This document shows positions 36,615 through 45,143 of a DNA stretch of 64,000 bases, piece after piece. Positions within the stretch are counted from its first letter, which is position 1; every line of letters begins with the position of its first letter. Location: positions 62,001 to 126,000 of the forward strand of contig NZ_FQUG01000002.1 in assembly GCF_900129225.1 (NCBI RefSeq). The letters run 5' to 3'. The notes below the pieces were generated by a model. That model saw only the letters and a list, made by a program, of their open reading frames with translations. It made no database searches and was not told the DNA's origin. The position numbers were made by a program, and so were the translations under genes. Origin of the DNA: Schwartzia succinivorans DSM 10502 (GTDB lineage: Bacteria; Bacillota; Negativicutes; Selenomonadales; Selenomonadaceae).

Positions 36615-36764
36615 GGCAGAGGAAAATAGCCTTGCGGGGGCAATTTTGGGACAAAATTAAAGATAATATCGTGAAAACGGGTTTTTTGAAAGAATTTCCC
36701 GTGCAGAATGTGTCGGCTTTCTTTGGAATATACTATTGTAGTATGTTGTGAAGGAGGAAACGCT

Positions 36765-37292
36765 ATGTCGGACAAACGCACTGATTTTAAGCAGCATGTG
36801 CGGGCGGCAAAGGAGTGGCTGGGCGAAGCCGAATCGTCTTTGGATAAGGAAGAGGATCTTCGCGGGGATTTGAATCTCATGCTGGCTCAGGCGGAGCTTC
36901 AGCGTGCTCATGAAACAAAGCACCTGACAGCACGTCAGCGTTTGATTAAACGTGTTGTTCCTGTTGCATGTGCGATGTTTGTGCTAGGCGTTGTCTGGCA
37001 GGTTTTTACGGTTATATATCCCAAGCCCATTACAGAGCCTGTTCCTGAAAGGCCGGCTGAGACTCAGGCAGTGAAGGAACTGCCTGCAAAAAAGATAATG
37101 CCGCTGGAAAAACAGGAAATTACGCTGCATGAAAGAGAAATAGATATCCCGGCTGCTGCGGAAGCACCGGCTGTTGAAGAGAGCTCGCCGGCTGAAGCAA
37201 GTGAACCGGTAAAGGAGCCGGCAGCGGCAATGCCGGACAGGGATATGCAAAAGCTTATGAATACCGCAGGTAAAAGTCTGCGGGCACAATGA
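36765..37292 (+). CDS. hypothetical single-pass membrane protein
   Basis: 175 residues from the ATG at 36765, 6 nt after AAGGAGGAAA. The cytoplasmic N-terminal part (about 1-60) is charged and helical, a membrane helix follows at about 65-86 (VVPVACAMFVLGVVWQVF), then a Pro/Glu/Ala-rich extracytoplasmic tail. I do not recognise a family. Its place directly after the sigma factor and the topology (cytoplasmic domain, one helix, periplasmic tail) would fit an anti-sigma or an envelope scaffold protein, but no anti-sigma motif such as a zinc-binding HxxxCxxC is present. Bounded by a 150-bp upstream and 41-bp downstream gap. Confidence 0.75.
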   Translation: MSDKRTDFKQHVRAAKEWLGEAESSLDKEEDLRGDLNLMLAQAELQRAHETKHLTARQRLIKRVVPVACAMFVLGVVWQVFTVIYPKPITEPVPERPAETQAVKELPAKKIMPLEKQEITLHEREIDIPAAAEAPAVEESSPAEASEPVKEPAAAMPDRDMQKLMNTAGKSLRAQ

Positions 37293-37333
37293 TAGATTGA
37301 TAAGAAACAAATCATGTTTGGGAGGTTTCGTCT

Positions 37334-39577
37334 TTGACTAAGAAATCGTATCGGGCCTTGGCCTTATCAGTAGCACTTACGGCAAGCGTCACTGCGCTTC
37401 CGGCGCAGTATGTGTATGCTGCCGAGGAAGGAGAACCTGCAGCAGAGGGAGTATTCAATCCCTTGAATCTTCCTGATATATCAGCAGCACCTTCCGAGGT
37501 TATTCCATCGGATCAGGCCACGGCAGAGCAGACAACAGCGCCTGGAGTGGCAAGACCGGAGCTTACTCCCGAGGAGATTGCTGCCGCACGTGCAAAAGCA
37601 GAGGCTGAGGAAGCTGCTGCACAGGCGAAGGCTGCGGAAAATGCCGCTGCACAGGCTGATGCGAATGCTGCGGATAAACAGCTCAAGGAGACGGGAACAC
37701 TTCCAACAGAGATACCGGCGGAAGTACCTGCTGAGGCTGCGGCAGAGAATGCGGATGTTTCTGCTGAGGCGGCTCCTGAGGAAGCACCGAAGGAAGCAGC
37801 TCCAGAAGCGGCAAAGCCTGCAGCTGCTGACAATGCAAATCAGACTGCTGCAGACCGCTGGGCAAAATCCCGTCCGGATGAAGACCGAATCGATCGTTGG
37901 CTCAGCTCCTTTGAAGGACAGACGATTGTTGATGTTGAATTCCAGGGTGCAAGTCCTGAAACCTTGAAGGATGCGAAAGCTGCTCTTTCGACACGCTCCG
38001 GAGACGTGTTCAAAAAAGACCGTATGGAAAATGACCGTGCCGCTATCTATGATACAGGCTGGTTCTATGATGTATTCCCGACCTTCCAGACTATTCCGGA
38101 AGGTGTCGTGATTACATATCATGTGCTTGAAAATCCGACGCTGGTTTCTTTTGAGCTTACGGGAAATAAAGCAGAGTCCACAGAGAAGCTTATGAAGCTC
38201 GTTACCGTTAAAGAGGGCAGAATGCTCAACACACGGGAGCTTCATGAGAATATTCAGGCAATCACAAATAAATATCATGATGACGGATATATTCTCGTCA
38301 AGCTCAGCAACCTTGATATTGACCGCGACGGTAAGCTCAAGATTGTCATAAACGAGGGTATACTTGAAGGATATACTGTCAAAGGAAATACCAAAACAAA
38401 GGATAAGGTCGTTATACGCGAGATGCGTCAGAAGCCGGGCGAAGCATTTAACGCAAAGCTGGCACGCCGCGGAATGCAGCGAGTATATAACCTCGGATTC
38501 TTCGAAGATGTCAATATGAAGCTTAATCCGGGTGTTGAGCCGAATGCTGTTGTGCTTGAGGTAGATGTAGTTGAAAAGCGTACAGGAAACTTCAGCGTCG
38601 GCGCAGGCTACAGCTCCAGAGACGGTTTTGTCGGAATGGTTGGTGTCGGTGATACTAACTTCCGCGGAATCGGCGACGCGTTTAACTTCCAGTTCGAGTT
38701 CAGCGGTGATAATACAGATGCCCACGGCTACAGCTTCATGTACCGCAAGCCATGGCTTGACCGCCGTGAGACGGCTGTAACATTCCGTATCTATAACAGA
38801 ACATACGAGTACTACGATTATAATACAGACGGCGATAAGCTCGAGGAATATATGCGTAAATATTCCGGCGGAGAAATTACGCTGAGCCGCCCGATGAATG
38901 AATATCAGACCAATTACATCACCCTTAAAAACCGCAAGGACAGGTATATAAGCCATGAAGGCGGTCCATGGAACAGAAGCGGAGACGCATGGGCGCCGGA
39001 TGCGAAGGGAAATATCGTTAACAGCAAGGAATGGCGTGACAAGAACTTTGGTCTTACCAGAAGTATTACGCTCATGCATGTAACGGATACGCGCGATAAC
39101 GTATACTTCCCGATGACGGGTGATCGTCTGAGCTTCAGCGGTGAGTTTGGCGGTTTCGGCGGTGACTTTAATTTCCGTAAGTTCACGGTGGAGGAAAATC
39201 ACTATATCAAAGCAGGTCATGCCCAGGTATTTGCACTGCGGGGAATGTATGGACGCGGCTTTGGTAATATAACGGAAGCAAATGAGTACCGTATCGGCGG
39301 TCAGACTACGCTTCGCGGTTATCGTGACGATCAGTTCCGTGGGAACAACATGTTCATTGGTTCTGTTGAATATCGTTTCCCGATTGTCAGCAAGGTACAG
39401 GGCGCGCTCTTTACCGACTTCGGTGCTGCATGGGACAGCGGCTGGTCTCCGAAGCATTTCCACGAAAGTATCGGTCTTGGCCTTTCGGTTCAGACGCCTG
39501 TCGGTCCTATTCGTGTGGATCTTGCTCATGGAAGTAAGGGCAACCGCGTTCACTTCAGCGTCGGCGGCAATTTCTGA
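37334..39577 (+). CDS. bamA: BamA, outer-membrane protein assembly factor (Omp85)
   Basis: 747 residues from a TTG start, 8 nt after GGAGG. A signal peptide (about 1-30, ending YVYAAE) precedes an Ala/Glu/Pro-rich low-complexity linker (about 31-180). Three POTRA domains follow (about 195-265, 266-342, 343-418) with FELTGNKAESTEKLM, YTVKGNTKTKDKVVIREM and MQRVYNLGFFEDV. The C-terminal barrel contains the L6 motif TLRGYRDDQFRGN and ends FSVGGNF. It folds and inserts beta-barrel proteins. E. coli BamA has five POTRAs and no such linker; the reduced form is usual in Negativicutes. Neighbouring tamB and ompH/skp genes serve the same process. Confidence 0.95.
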   Translation: MTKKSYRALALSVALTASVTALPAQYVYAAEEGEPAAEGVFNPLNLPDISAAPSEVIPSDQATAEQTTAPGVARPELTPEEIAAARAKAEAEEAAAQAKAAENAAAQADANAADKQLKETGTLPTEIPAEVPAEAAAENADVSAEAAPEEAPKEAAPEAAKPAAADNANQTAADRWAKSRPDEDRIDRWLSSFEGQTIVDVEFQGASPETLKDAKAALSTRSGDVFKKDRMENDRAAIYDTGWFYDVFPTFQTIPEGVVITYHVLENPTLVSFELTGNKAESTEKLMKLVTVKEGRMLNTRELHENIQAITNKYHDDGYILVKLSNLDIDRDGKLKIVINEGILEGYTVKGNTKTKDKVVIREMRQKPGEAFNAKLARRGMQRVYNLGFFEDVNMKLNPGVEPNAVVLEVDVVEKRTGNFSVGAGYSSRDGFVGMVGVGDTNFRGIGDAFNFQFEFSGDNTDAHGYSFMYRKPWLDRRETAVTFRIYNRTYEYYDYNTDGDKLEEYMRKYSGGEITLSRPMNEYQTNYITLKNRKDRYISHEGGPWNRSGDAWAPDAKGNIVNSKEWRDKNFGLTRSITLMHVTDTRDNVYFPMTGDRLSFSGEFGGFGGDFNFRKFTVEENHYIKAGHAQVFALRGMYGRGFGNITEANEYRIGGQTTLRGYRDDQFRGNNMFIGSVEYRFPIVSKVQGALFTDFGAAWDSGWSPKHFHESIGLGLSVQTPVGPIRVDLAHGSKGNRVHFSVGGNF

Positions 39578-39579
39578 TT

Positions 39580-40869
39580 ATGCTGCGGCGTGAGGTATTC
39601 TGCTGTCTTGCCGTTTTGCTTCTCACGGTGATGCTTGCTGCGGAAGCGCAGGCATCTGCTTTCGTGGAAACTGTAAAGGCTGATGTTGAATCCGGACAGA
39701 ACCTTCCTCCGCTGATTGAGAGGCGTATGGAGACAACTGTTTCGGCAATCGGCGCACAGCTGTTGGAGGGGCGCCGTATTTCTGAGGCAGAGGCATCCAG
39801 GGCCAATGACGAAAAAGTCATACGTGAGGTTTTTGACAAGGTTCTTGTCGGATATTCTGTACAAAGTGTCCGGATTGAACCGGCGGAGGAAACGCATGTG
39901 TTTGTTTCGTTGATTCCGTGGGCAGATGTGATTCGGAAGGTCAATGTTGATATAACGGTTGAAGGGATGTCTCCTGCCGTTGAACCGCTCGTGCGGCGCG
40001 ATCTGGCAGATGTAGGTCAGGTGTTTGAAGGGGGGCTTTCGGGACTTCCTGAGGCTGCCACGGACTGGACAAACGGTGTTTTGAAGCGCAGCCTTAACGA
40101 GTATCTTGATGAGCATCTTCCTGAGTTTCGCGGTGATTTTGAAATACTTTCCGGAGAAGAAACTTCAGTAAAGCTTATAGTATATCCTCGTCTTCCTGTT
40201 ATCCGTACTGTTGACTTGAGTATGCGTTCGGATTCAATTCCGAACCTCACACTGCTCAATCACAGGGCGCACATGCAGGAGTCTGTGAATACACTTATCG
40301 GTGTGCCGGTGTCGTTTGTAAAACGTCACAGTGCTGAATTTGAAGCAATGTTTGCCAAGGATTTGGACAGTATGGATGACTTCCGGGCGCTTTCGATGCA
40401 CACAGAAGTCAAGCTTTTGCGTATAAGTGAGGATTTGGCTGTTATGAGCCGCTCGAACACGAAGAAATATCTTATAAGGCTGGAAGGCTGGACGGATATA
40501 TCACGCAGGGGCGACAAGGACGAACATACGGTATTCCGGTTGCACGTTGGCCGAAGGTTTACTCCTCAGGATGAGATTTTTCTCCAGACTGATTTCCTTC
40601 CGCACGTTGTCGAATGGAAGTGGGATGTCGGCTATGCGAGACACTTCACTCCATGGACCAGGGCTATTGTCCGCTATGACCTGAAAAAGGACAGATTCGT
40701 CCTTGGAGGAGAGCAGGCAATCTCTGACAGATGGATGCTCAGGTATGAATACCGATGGGCAGACCAGAAGGGGGAGGCCGCTGTACGCTATCGTATGCAT
40801 GATTTCCTTAGTTTTGAATACGCTGTTGATAAGGATGACAACTGGCTGAGAGTCATAGGAAATTTCTGA
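39580..40869 (+). CDS. uncharacterised exported, outer-membrane-like protein downstream of bamA
   Basis: 429 residues starting 3 nt after the bamA stop with no clear SD, so translation is probably coupled to bamA. A signal peptide (about 1-26, ending EAQASA) is followed by a mixed domain (about 30-300) that includes POTRA-like alternation (VEGMSPAVEPLVRRDLADVGQ; DLSMRSDSIPNLTLLNHRAH). The last about 130 residues are amphipathic strands (HTVFRLHVGRRFTPQ, WMLRYEYRWADQ) ending VIGNF with a terminal Phe, typical of barrel proteins that BamA assembles. I know no named family. The partial barrel and POTRA-like part suggest an assembly cofactor or a small outer-membrane protein. Confidence 0.8.
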   Translation: MLRREVFCCLAVLLLTVMLAAEAQASAFVETVKADVESGQNLPPLIERRMETTVSAIGAQLLEGRRISEAEASRANDEKVIREVFDKVLVGYSVQSVRIEPAEETHVFVSLIPWADVIRKVNVDITVEGMSPAVEPLVRRDLADVGQVFEGGLSGLPEAATDWTNGVLKRSLNEYLDEHLPEFRGDFEILSGEETSVKLIVYPRLPVIRTVDLSMRSDSIPNLTLLNHRAHMQESVNTLIGVPVSFVKRHSAEFEAMFAKDLDSMDDFRALSMHTEVKLLRISEDLAVMSRSNTKKYLIRLEGWTDISRRGDKDEHTVFRLHVGRRFTPQDEIFLQTDFLPHVVEWKWDVGYARHFTPWTRAIVRYDLKKDRFVLGGEQAISDRWMLRYEYRWADQKGEAAVRYRMHDFLSFEYAVDKDDNWLRVIGNF

Positions 40870-40902
40870 TGTTTTTCCTATATGATTCTTTCGGTCAGCC
40901 TA

Positions 40903-40931
40903 TGGAAAAATCTGACAAACGGCGTTATAAT
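40903..40931 (+). promoter_or_regulatory. promoter for the OmpH/Skp gene cluster
   Basis: TGGAAA (40903-40908), 17-bp spacer, perfect TATAAT (40926-40931), about 50 bp before the first ompH start. Confidence 0.55.
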
Positions 40932-40980
40932 AGTAATGTTTTTAAAGTATCATGATAAAAAAGAAAAGGAGTCTTCTCAC

Positions 40981-41451
40981 ATGATTAAACTTGAAAAGAA
41001 ACAGATCAAAATCTTCAGCATTCTCATTGCAATTGTTTTCGTAGGAAGCGTTGTGGCTCTCGGTGTTTCCCAGATGGGCAGCATGACAGGCGTTGCTTCC
41101 GCGGCATCCTCTTCTGTGGGTGTGATTGATTACCGTCAGGCAATGAGCCAGTCTCCTGACCTCGCTGCTGCAGACCAGCAGATGCAGGCGGCTGTTGAGG
41201 AAGCAAAGAACGATTTCGAAACAAAATCCGCTAACATGGGTGATGAAGAAAAGGCTGCGTACTATCAGCAGACGCAGGAGCGCCTCGCACAGAAACAGCA
41301 GGATCTCATCGAGCCAATCCAGAAGAAAATTGACGAGGCTGTAAAAGCAGTTGCAGAAGCTAAAGGACTGCAGGTCGTTCTTGATAAGAACGCAGTTGTT
41401 TACGGCGGACAGGATATTACGCAGGATGTTGTTAAAAAGCTTGGCAAATAA
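40981..41451 (+). CDS. ompH: OmpH/Skp-family periplasmic chaperone (copy 1)
   Basis: 156 residues from the ATG at 40981, after AAAAGGAG. An N-terminal hydrophobic segment (about 10-31) with a possible cleavage site near GVASAAS is followed by the OmpH fold: VGVIDYRQAMSQSPDLAAADQQM, a central coiled coil (about 60-125) and the C-terminal AKGLQVVLDKNAVVYGGQDITQDVVKKL typical of the family. Skp trimers hold unfolded outer-membrane proteins for BamA. First of three related tandem genes. A further in-frame start upstream (40882) precedes the promoter and was rejected. Confidence 0.92.
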   Translation: MIKLEKKQIKIFSILIAIVFVGSVVALGVSQMGSMTGVASAASSSVGVIDYRQAMSQSPDLAAADQQMQAAVEEAKNDFETKSANMGDEEKAAYYQQTQERLAQKQQDLIEPIQKKIDEAVKAVAEAKGLQVVLDKNAVVYGGQDITQDVVKKLGK

Positions 41452-41476
41452 GCAGTACATCTGAATAGGAATTTTT

Positions 41477-41508
41477 GTACCGAGCCTTTATTGTGCTCGG
41501 TACTTTAT
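41477..41508 (+). terminator. hairpin/attenuator after the first ompH gene
   Basis: GTACCGAGC (41477-41485) and GCTCGGTAC (41494-41502) form a perfect 9-bp stem followed by TTTATT. The weak T tract suggests partial termination, giving more Skp copy 1 than the downstream paralogs. Confidence 0.65.
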
Positions 41509-41543
41509 TAACTCGGCAAATTTGTGGATGAGGAGGGATTGCG

Positions 41544-42602
41544 ATGGCTGATGAGAAAATGCCCAATGGCACCGGGAAAAAAATTCCCGGGTCTATACTC
41601 ATCGGCGGCGCAGTTCTTCTGTGTATTCTGACAGCGGCAGCGTTTCTGTTTACGGGAAATAAACCCGTTGAAAGGCCTGCGGCAGCGGTATCGGACGCGG
41701 CAGGAATTATCGATGTAAAGAAGGCCATGCAGGCGCATAATGCTTATGGCCAGCTTTCAGCGCTCCGCGAGGAACGTGAGCGCATGGCTGTTGATCTGGC
41801 TGTTGCACAGCGTATGGTTATTAAGCTTTTGGCACCTAAAGCGGAAAAGGGTCCATTTGATGCGGCTGTACGTCAGAAGGTCAGGACGGAAGCCATTCAT
41901 ATGCACGGTGAGGTTGTTGAACGTCTTGATGCGGCAGAAAAGGCGGAACGTGAAGCTACACGCCCCATGCTTGAAGCCGCGAGGGATGAAATCAATGCCG
42001 AGTATTTCAATGAAATTTTCAATATTCAACTGAAGCTGGATAATGCAAAGGCGATGCGCCTTTCCGAGGAAACACTGCAGGAGCTGAAGAACCGTCTTCA
42101 CGAGCTGCAGATGGAGCGCGGTCGCAGACAGATTGCACTTTGGAGAGCGTACGAGGAAAAAATCAAGCAGCACCGTGCTGAGCTTGCGGCACGGGAGGGC
42201 ATACAGGAAGAGGATGCTTCCGCCCAGATGACTGAGCGCATGCGTGCCGCAGAGTCAGCGAAACAGAGTTCCGCTCAGGCACGTAATGTGGATGCGATGC
42301 AGAGGAATATGCTGGATGCATCTAAGCTTAGGGCACGAATTCAGGAAAAAATGCAGATGCTGAAGGCAAAGGATCAGGAAATTGCGGCGCTGGAGGCATA
42401 CATGCTTAAGGAGATTGCAGGAAAAGCTGCAAAGCTTGCGGCCATTCATCATTTCTCCATAATTTATTCTTCGCCTGCGGTGGATGTTTCATCAATTTCC
42501 GCCGGATGGCTGCATAATGGCAAAGTCTTGAAAAAGAATGCCCGTGTTGTGGCCGGAAGCGCACAGGATATTACGGATGAACTCATCCGTGAATTACAAT
42601 AA
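41544..42602 (+). CDS. extended OmpH/Skp-like membrane-anchored coiled-coil protein (copy 2)
   Basis: 352 residues, about twice the family length. An N-terminal helix (about 17-37, SILIGGAVLLCILTAAAFLF) without a clear cleavage site suggests an inner-membrane anchor. AGIIDVKKAMQAHNAYGQL matches the OmpH N-terminal strand. A very long Glu/Arg/Ala-rich coiled coil runs about 70-300. The C-terminus (AIHHFSIIYSSPAVDVSSIS...AQDITDELIREL) matches the OmpH C-terminal strand and its DIT(Q/D)(D/E)L(I/V) ending. It would be an anchored Skp-like holdase or spacer. The SD is GAGGAGGGA. The pre-existing hairpin upstream may lower its expression. Confidence 0.82.
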   Translation: MADEKMPNGTGKKIPGSILIGGAVLLCILTAAAFLFTGNKPVERPAAAVSDAAGIIDVKKAMQAHNAYGQLSALREERERMAVDLAVAQRMVIKLLAPKAEKGPFDAAVRQKVRTEAIHMHGEVVERLDAAEKAEREATRPMLEAARDEINAEYFNEIFNIQLKLDNAKAMRLSEETLQELKNRLHELQMERGRRQIALWRAYEEKIKQHRAELAAREGIQEEDASAQMTERMRAAESAKQSSAQARNVDAMQRNMLDASKLRARIQEKMQMLKAKDQEIAALEAYMLKEIAGKAAKLAAIHHFSIIYSSPAVDVSSISAGWLHNGKVLKKNARVVAGSAQDITDELIRELQ

Positions 42603-42621
42603 CGAAAGAGGCTAACAGATT

Positions 42622-43065
42622 ATGAGGTTTGGTAAAAAATCAGGATTGATAGCGGGGGCAGTGCTCCTGGCGTCTGTCCTTATGACCGGCTGCGGAGGAA
42701 ATCAGGCGTCGGTCGGATATTTCAATGCAGAACGTATTGATAAAGAAAGTGAAGCACTCAAGGCTATCGAAGCAGAAGCAAATGAAAAGCTGGCAGAGGC
42801 ACAGAAGGAAGCAATTGCACTTCAGGGAAAACGTGCTGAGATGTCCGATGAGGATTTCATGAAGGCACAGCAGGCGCAGATGCTTAAGATGCAGGCGCTT
42901 AACCAGAAGTATCAGATAGAAATTCAGCAGAAGGTGCAGCAGGCACTTGAGACTATCAGCAAGGAGAAAAAGCTGGACGCTGTTATGGCAAACAGTAATA
43001 TGCAGAAGGCGGTTATTCTTGGTGGAGTAGATATAACTGATGATTTGATTCAGAAGTTGAAATGA
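42622..43065 (+). CDS. OmpH/Skp-like lipoprotein (copy 3)
   Basis: 147 residues. A lipobox places Cys24 after SVLMTG. The mature part follows the OmpH plan: SVGYFNAERIDKESEALKAI, a coiled coil rich in Gln/Lys (about 45-110) and AVMANSNMQKAVILGGVDITDDLIQKL, which closely parallels the ends of the two preceding proteins. A lipid-anchored Skp homologue is unusual relative to soluble proteobacterial Skp. It lies 19 bp after copy 2 and 32 bp before lpxD, tying outer-membrane protein chaperones to lipid A synthesis. Confidence 0.85.
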   Translation: MRFGKKSGLIAGAVLLASVLMTGCGGNQASVGYFNAERIDKESEALKAIEAEANEKLAEAQKEAIALQGKRAEMSDEDFMKAQQAQMLKMQALNQKYQIEIQQKVQQALETISKEKKLDAVMANSNMQKAVILGGVDITDDLIQKLK

Positions 43066-43097
43066 CTTGTAAGAATGATGTTTGAGGGGAAACCGAT

Positions 43098-44123
43098 ATG
43101 AAGATAACACTGGAGAAAATTGCAGCATTGGTCAAAGGAAGACTTGAAGGTGACGGTGCTGCTGTTATTGAAGGCGTAAATAATATTGACGCGGCCGGAG
43201 CAAAGGAGATTACCTTTGCAGACGAAAAACATTTTGAGGAAGCCTCCAAATGCGGTGCTGCCGCTGTAATTCTTCCTGAGGGCGAGGGCAAGGTTGGAAA
43301 GCCATCAATTTATGTTGCGGATGTTCGTGAGGCATTTGCTGTTCTTCTTAAGACGTTTACGCCGCCGCTGTCATTTGAAAAAGGTGTAAGCCCCGAGGCG
43401 CATATCGGAAAGGATGTAAGCATCGGAAAGGATGTCATCATCATGCCCTTTGCAGTGGTTGATGACCATGCGGTAATCGGAGATGGCGTAACACTTTATC
43501 CGCACACATATATCGGACAGTACGCGGAGGTTGGCGACGGCTCGCTTATTTACTCAAATGTTACTGTACGTGAGCATTGTCGTGTGGGAAAGCGTGTTAT
43601 AATTCACAGCTCAACAGTCATCGGGTCAGACGGTTTCGGCTTTACGACAAAGGACGATGTTCATACAAAGGTTCCGCAGGTTGGCTGCGTCGTTGTGGAG
43701 GATGACGTGGAGATTGGCGCTCAGGTTGGAATAGACCGTGCTACTACAGGAGCAACGGTTATCGGACATGGCACGAAGATTGACAACCTTGTTCATATCG
43801 GGCATAACTGCCGGATTGGAGCAAACTGCCTCATTGTGGCGCAGGTAGGAATATCCGGATCTACGATTGTCGGTGATAATGTTACCTTTGGAGGACAGAC
43901 GGGAACGGTCGGTCATATTCATATCGGAGGACATTCGGTATATGCCGCAAGAAGCGGTATCATCGGAGATATGCCGGAGGGTGTTTTCTGTTCAGGCTTC
44001 CCTGTACAGCCGCATCACGACTGGCTGCGTATGCAGGCAGCGCTTAAAAAGCTTCCTGATATGATGAAAAAAATGAAGGCGCTTGAGAAGAAGCTCGCGG
44101 CTTATGAAGAAGGAAAGAAATAA
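43098..44123 (+). CDS. lpxD: UDP-3-O-(3-hydroxyacyl)glucosamine N-acyltransferase
   Basis: 341 residues, family length. An N-terminal uridine-binding domain (about 1-95, EITFADEKHFEEASKCGAAAVI), then left-handed beta-helix hexapeptide repeats from about 100, with GSDGFGFTTK and DNLVHIGHNCRIGANCLI. His236 matches the catalytic His of the family. The C-terminal helices (about 315-341) are coiled. It adds the N-linked acyl chain in the third step of lipid A synthesis. ATG after GAGGGG. Next gene starts 3 bp after the stop. Confidence 0.96.
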   Translation: MKITLEKIAALVKGRLEGDGAAVIEGVNNIDAAGAKEITFADEKHFEEASKCGAAAVILPEGEGKVGKPSIYVADVREAFAVLLKTFTPPLSFEKGVSPEAHIGKDVSIGKDVIIMPFAVVDDHAVIGDGVTLYPHTYIGQYAEVGDGSLIYSNVTVREHCRVGKRVIIHSSTVIGSDGFGFTTKDDVHTKVPQVGCVVVEDDVEIGAQVGIDRATTGATVIGHGTKIDNLVHIGHNCRIGANCLIVAQVGISGSTIVGDNVTFGGQTGTVGHIHIGGHSVYAARSGIIGDMPEGVFCSGFPVQPHHDWLRMQAALKKLPDMMKKMKALEKKLAAYEEGKK

Positions 44124-44126
44124 GCT

Positions 44127-45002
44127 ATGCTGGCATATTATTTTGCAAAGGCAACGAGCTTTATCCTGTGTATTCTGCCTGCCGGATTTTGCGAATGGCT
44201 CGGAGTTACTCTTGGAAAGCTCACCTGGTGCTTTGTTCCAAGGAAACGCCGGCGCATGGCACGTGACAACGTTATGCGCTGCCTTGGGGTAGATGAAGCT
44301 GAAGCGGACCGCATTGCAAAGGCCAGCTGGGTGAGATTCGGCCCTATGCTTATGGAAGTAATGAGATTTCCGAAGATTTTGGAGCACATGGATGACTATG
44401 TGGAAATCGAGGGAATGGAGTATCTTCAGGAAGGTCTTTCTAAGGGAAAGGGAGCTGTAATCGCAACGTCACATTCAGGCAATTGGGAGCTGATGGGCGG
44501 CGCTCTTGCAAACGCGGGGATTTCCCTTGTAGGCGTGGCAATGCGTCAGAAGGAAGCCGGCTTTGATAAGTTTATCAATGAGTACAGACGCCTTGTGGGC
44601 ATGCATATTACCTATAAGGATAATGTACGTGAAATGTTCGATATGCTGAAAAAGGGCTGGACAATTGGTCTTCTGATGGATCAGGACAGCAGCCTTCGGG
44701 ATGGGATAATTTTTGACTGGTTCGGACAGCCGACGAATTTTGTTCAGGGACCTGCCGTGATGGGACGTTTTCAGGGTATTCCGGTTTTCCCGGGATATAT
44801 AACACGGAAATCTGACGGTCATCACAAGATTATTATTTATCCGCCTATATTTGTCGACAAAACAAAGGACAAAGCCGGAGATATACGGAAGGCAATGATT
44901 GCGATAAGTGAAGTGCTTGAGGCACACATACGAAAATATCCTGAGGAATGGTTCTGGCTTCACGACCGATGGAAGTCCGTTCGGAATAAAGATAATCCAT
45001 GA
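44127..45002 (+). CDS. lpxL: lipid A biosynthesis acyltransferase (LpxL/HtrB family)
   Basis: 291 residues. An N-terminal membrane-associated segment is followed by the acyltransferase motif HSGNWE (HX4E) near residue 115, the GLLMDQDSSLRDGIIFDWFGQP substrate loop, PAVMGRFQGIPVFPGYI and a C-terminal PEEWFWLHDRWKS. It adds a secondary acyl chain to Kdo-lipid A at the inner membrane. A second family member is at 57034, so hexa-acylation could need both; which is LpxL and which LpxM cannot be told from sequence. The SD lies within the end of lpxD. A terminator follows. Confidence 0.9.
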   Translation: MLAYYFAKATSFILCILPAGFCEWLGVTLGKLTWCFVPRKRRRMARDNVMRCLGVDEAEADRIAKASWVRFGPMLMEVMRFPKILEHMDDYVEIEGMEYLQEGLSKGKGAVIATSHSGNWELMGGALANAGISLVGVAMRQKEAGFDKFINEYRRLVGMHITYKDNVREMFDMLKKGWTIGLLMDQDSSLRDGIIFDWFGQPTNFVQGPAVMGRFQGIPVFPGYITRKSDGHHKIIIYPPIFVDKTKDKAGDIRKAMIAISEVLEAHIRKYPEEWFWLHDRWKSVRNKDNP

Positions 45003-45008
45003 TTGAGG

Positions 45009-45034
45009 GGCAGCCTTTGAGGGCTGCCTTTTTC
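45009..45034 (+). terminator. intrinsic terminator after the first acyltransferase gene
   Basis: GGCAGCC (45009-45015) pairs with GGCTGCC (45022-45028) over a 6-nt loop, followed by TTTTTC. Confidence 0.85.
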
Positions 45035-45061
45035 TTTGAAAGTAGTGTAAAAGTAAAAAAC

Positions 45062-45090
45062 TTGCGTATGAAAGAAATCTTCGTTAAAAT
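45062..45090 (+). promoter_or_regulatory. promoter of the lpxC operon
   Basis: TTGCGT (45062-45067), 17-bp spacer, TAAAAT (45085-45090). It lies just after a terminator and about 55 bp before the chosen lpxC start. Confidence 0.6.
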
Positions 45091-45143
45091 AAATAATATG
45101 GGAAAATATGGACTTAATGCTTAGGCTTTTGGGAGGCTTTGTT

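Noticed and set aside
37481-39553. 690-codon open frame on the minus strand opposite bamA
   Set aside because: It is wholly antisense to a clear BamA gene, its product is Cys/Arg/Ile-rich without domains, and no SD or promoter is apparent. It is a codon-usage shadow.
39580-40869. Calling the bamA-downstream gene TamA
   Set aside because: No Omp85 L6 VRGY/F motif and too short for POTRAs plus a 16-strand barrel, so only a tentative partner role is suggested.
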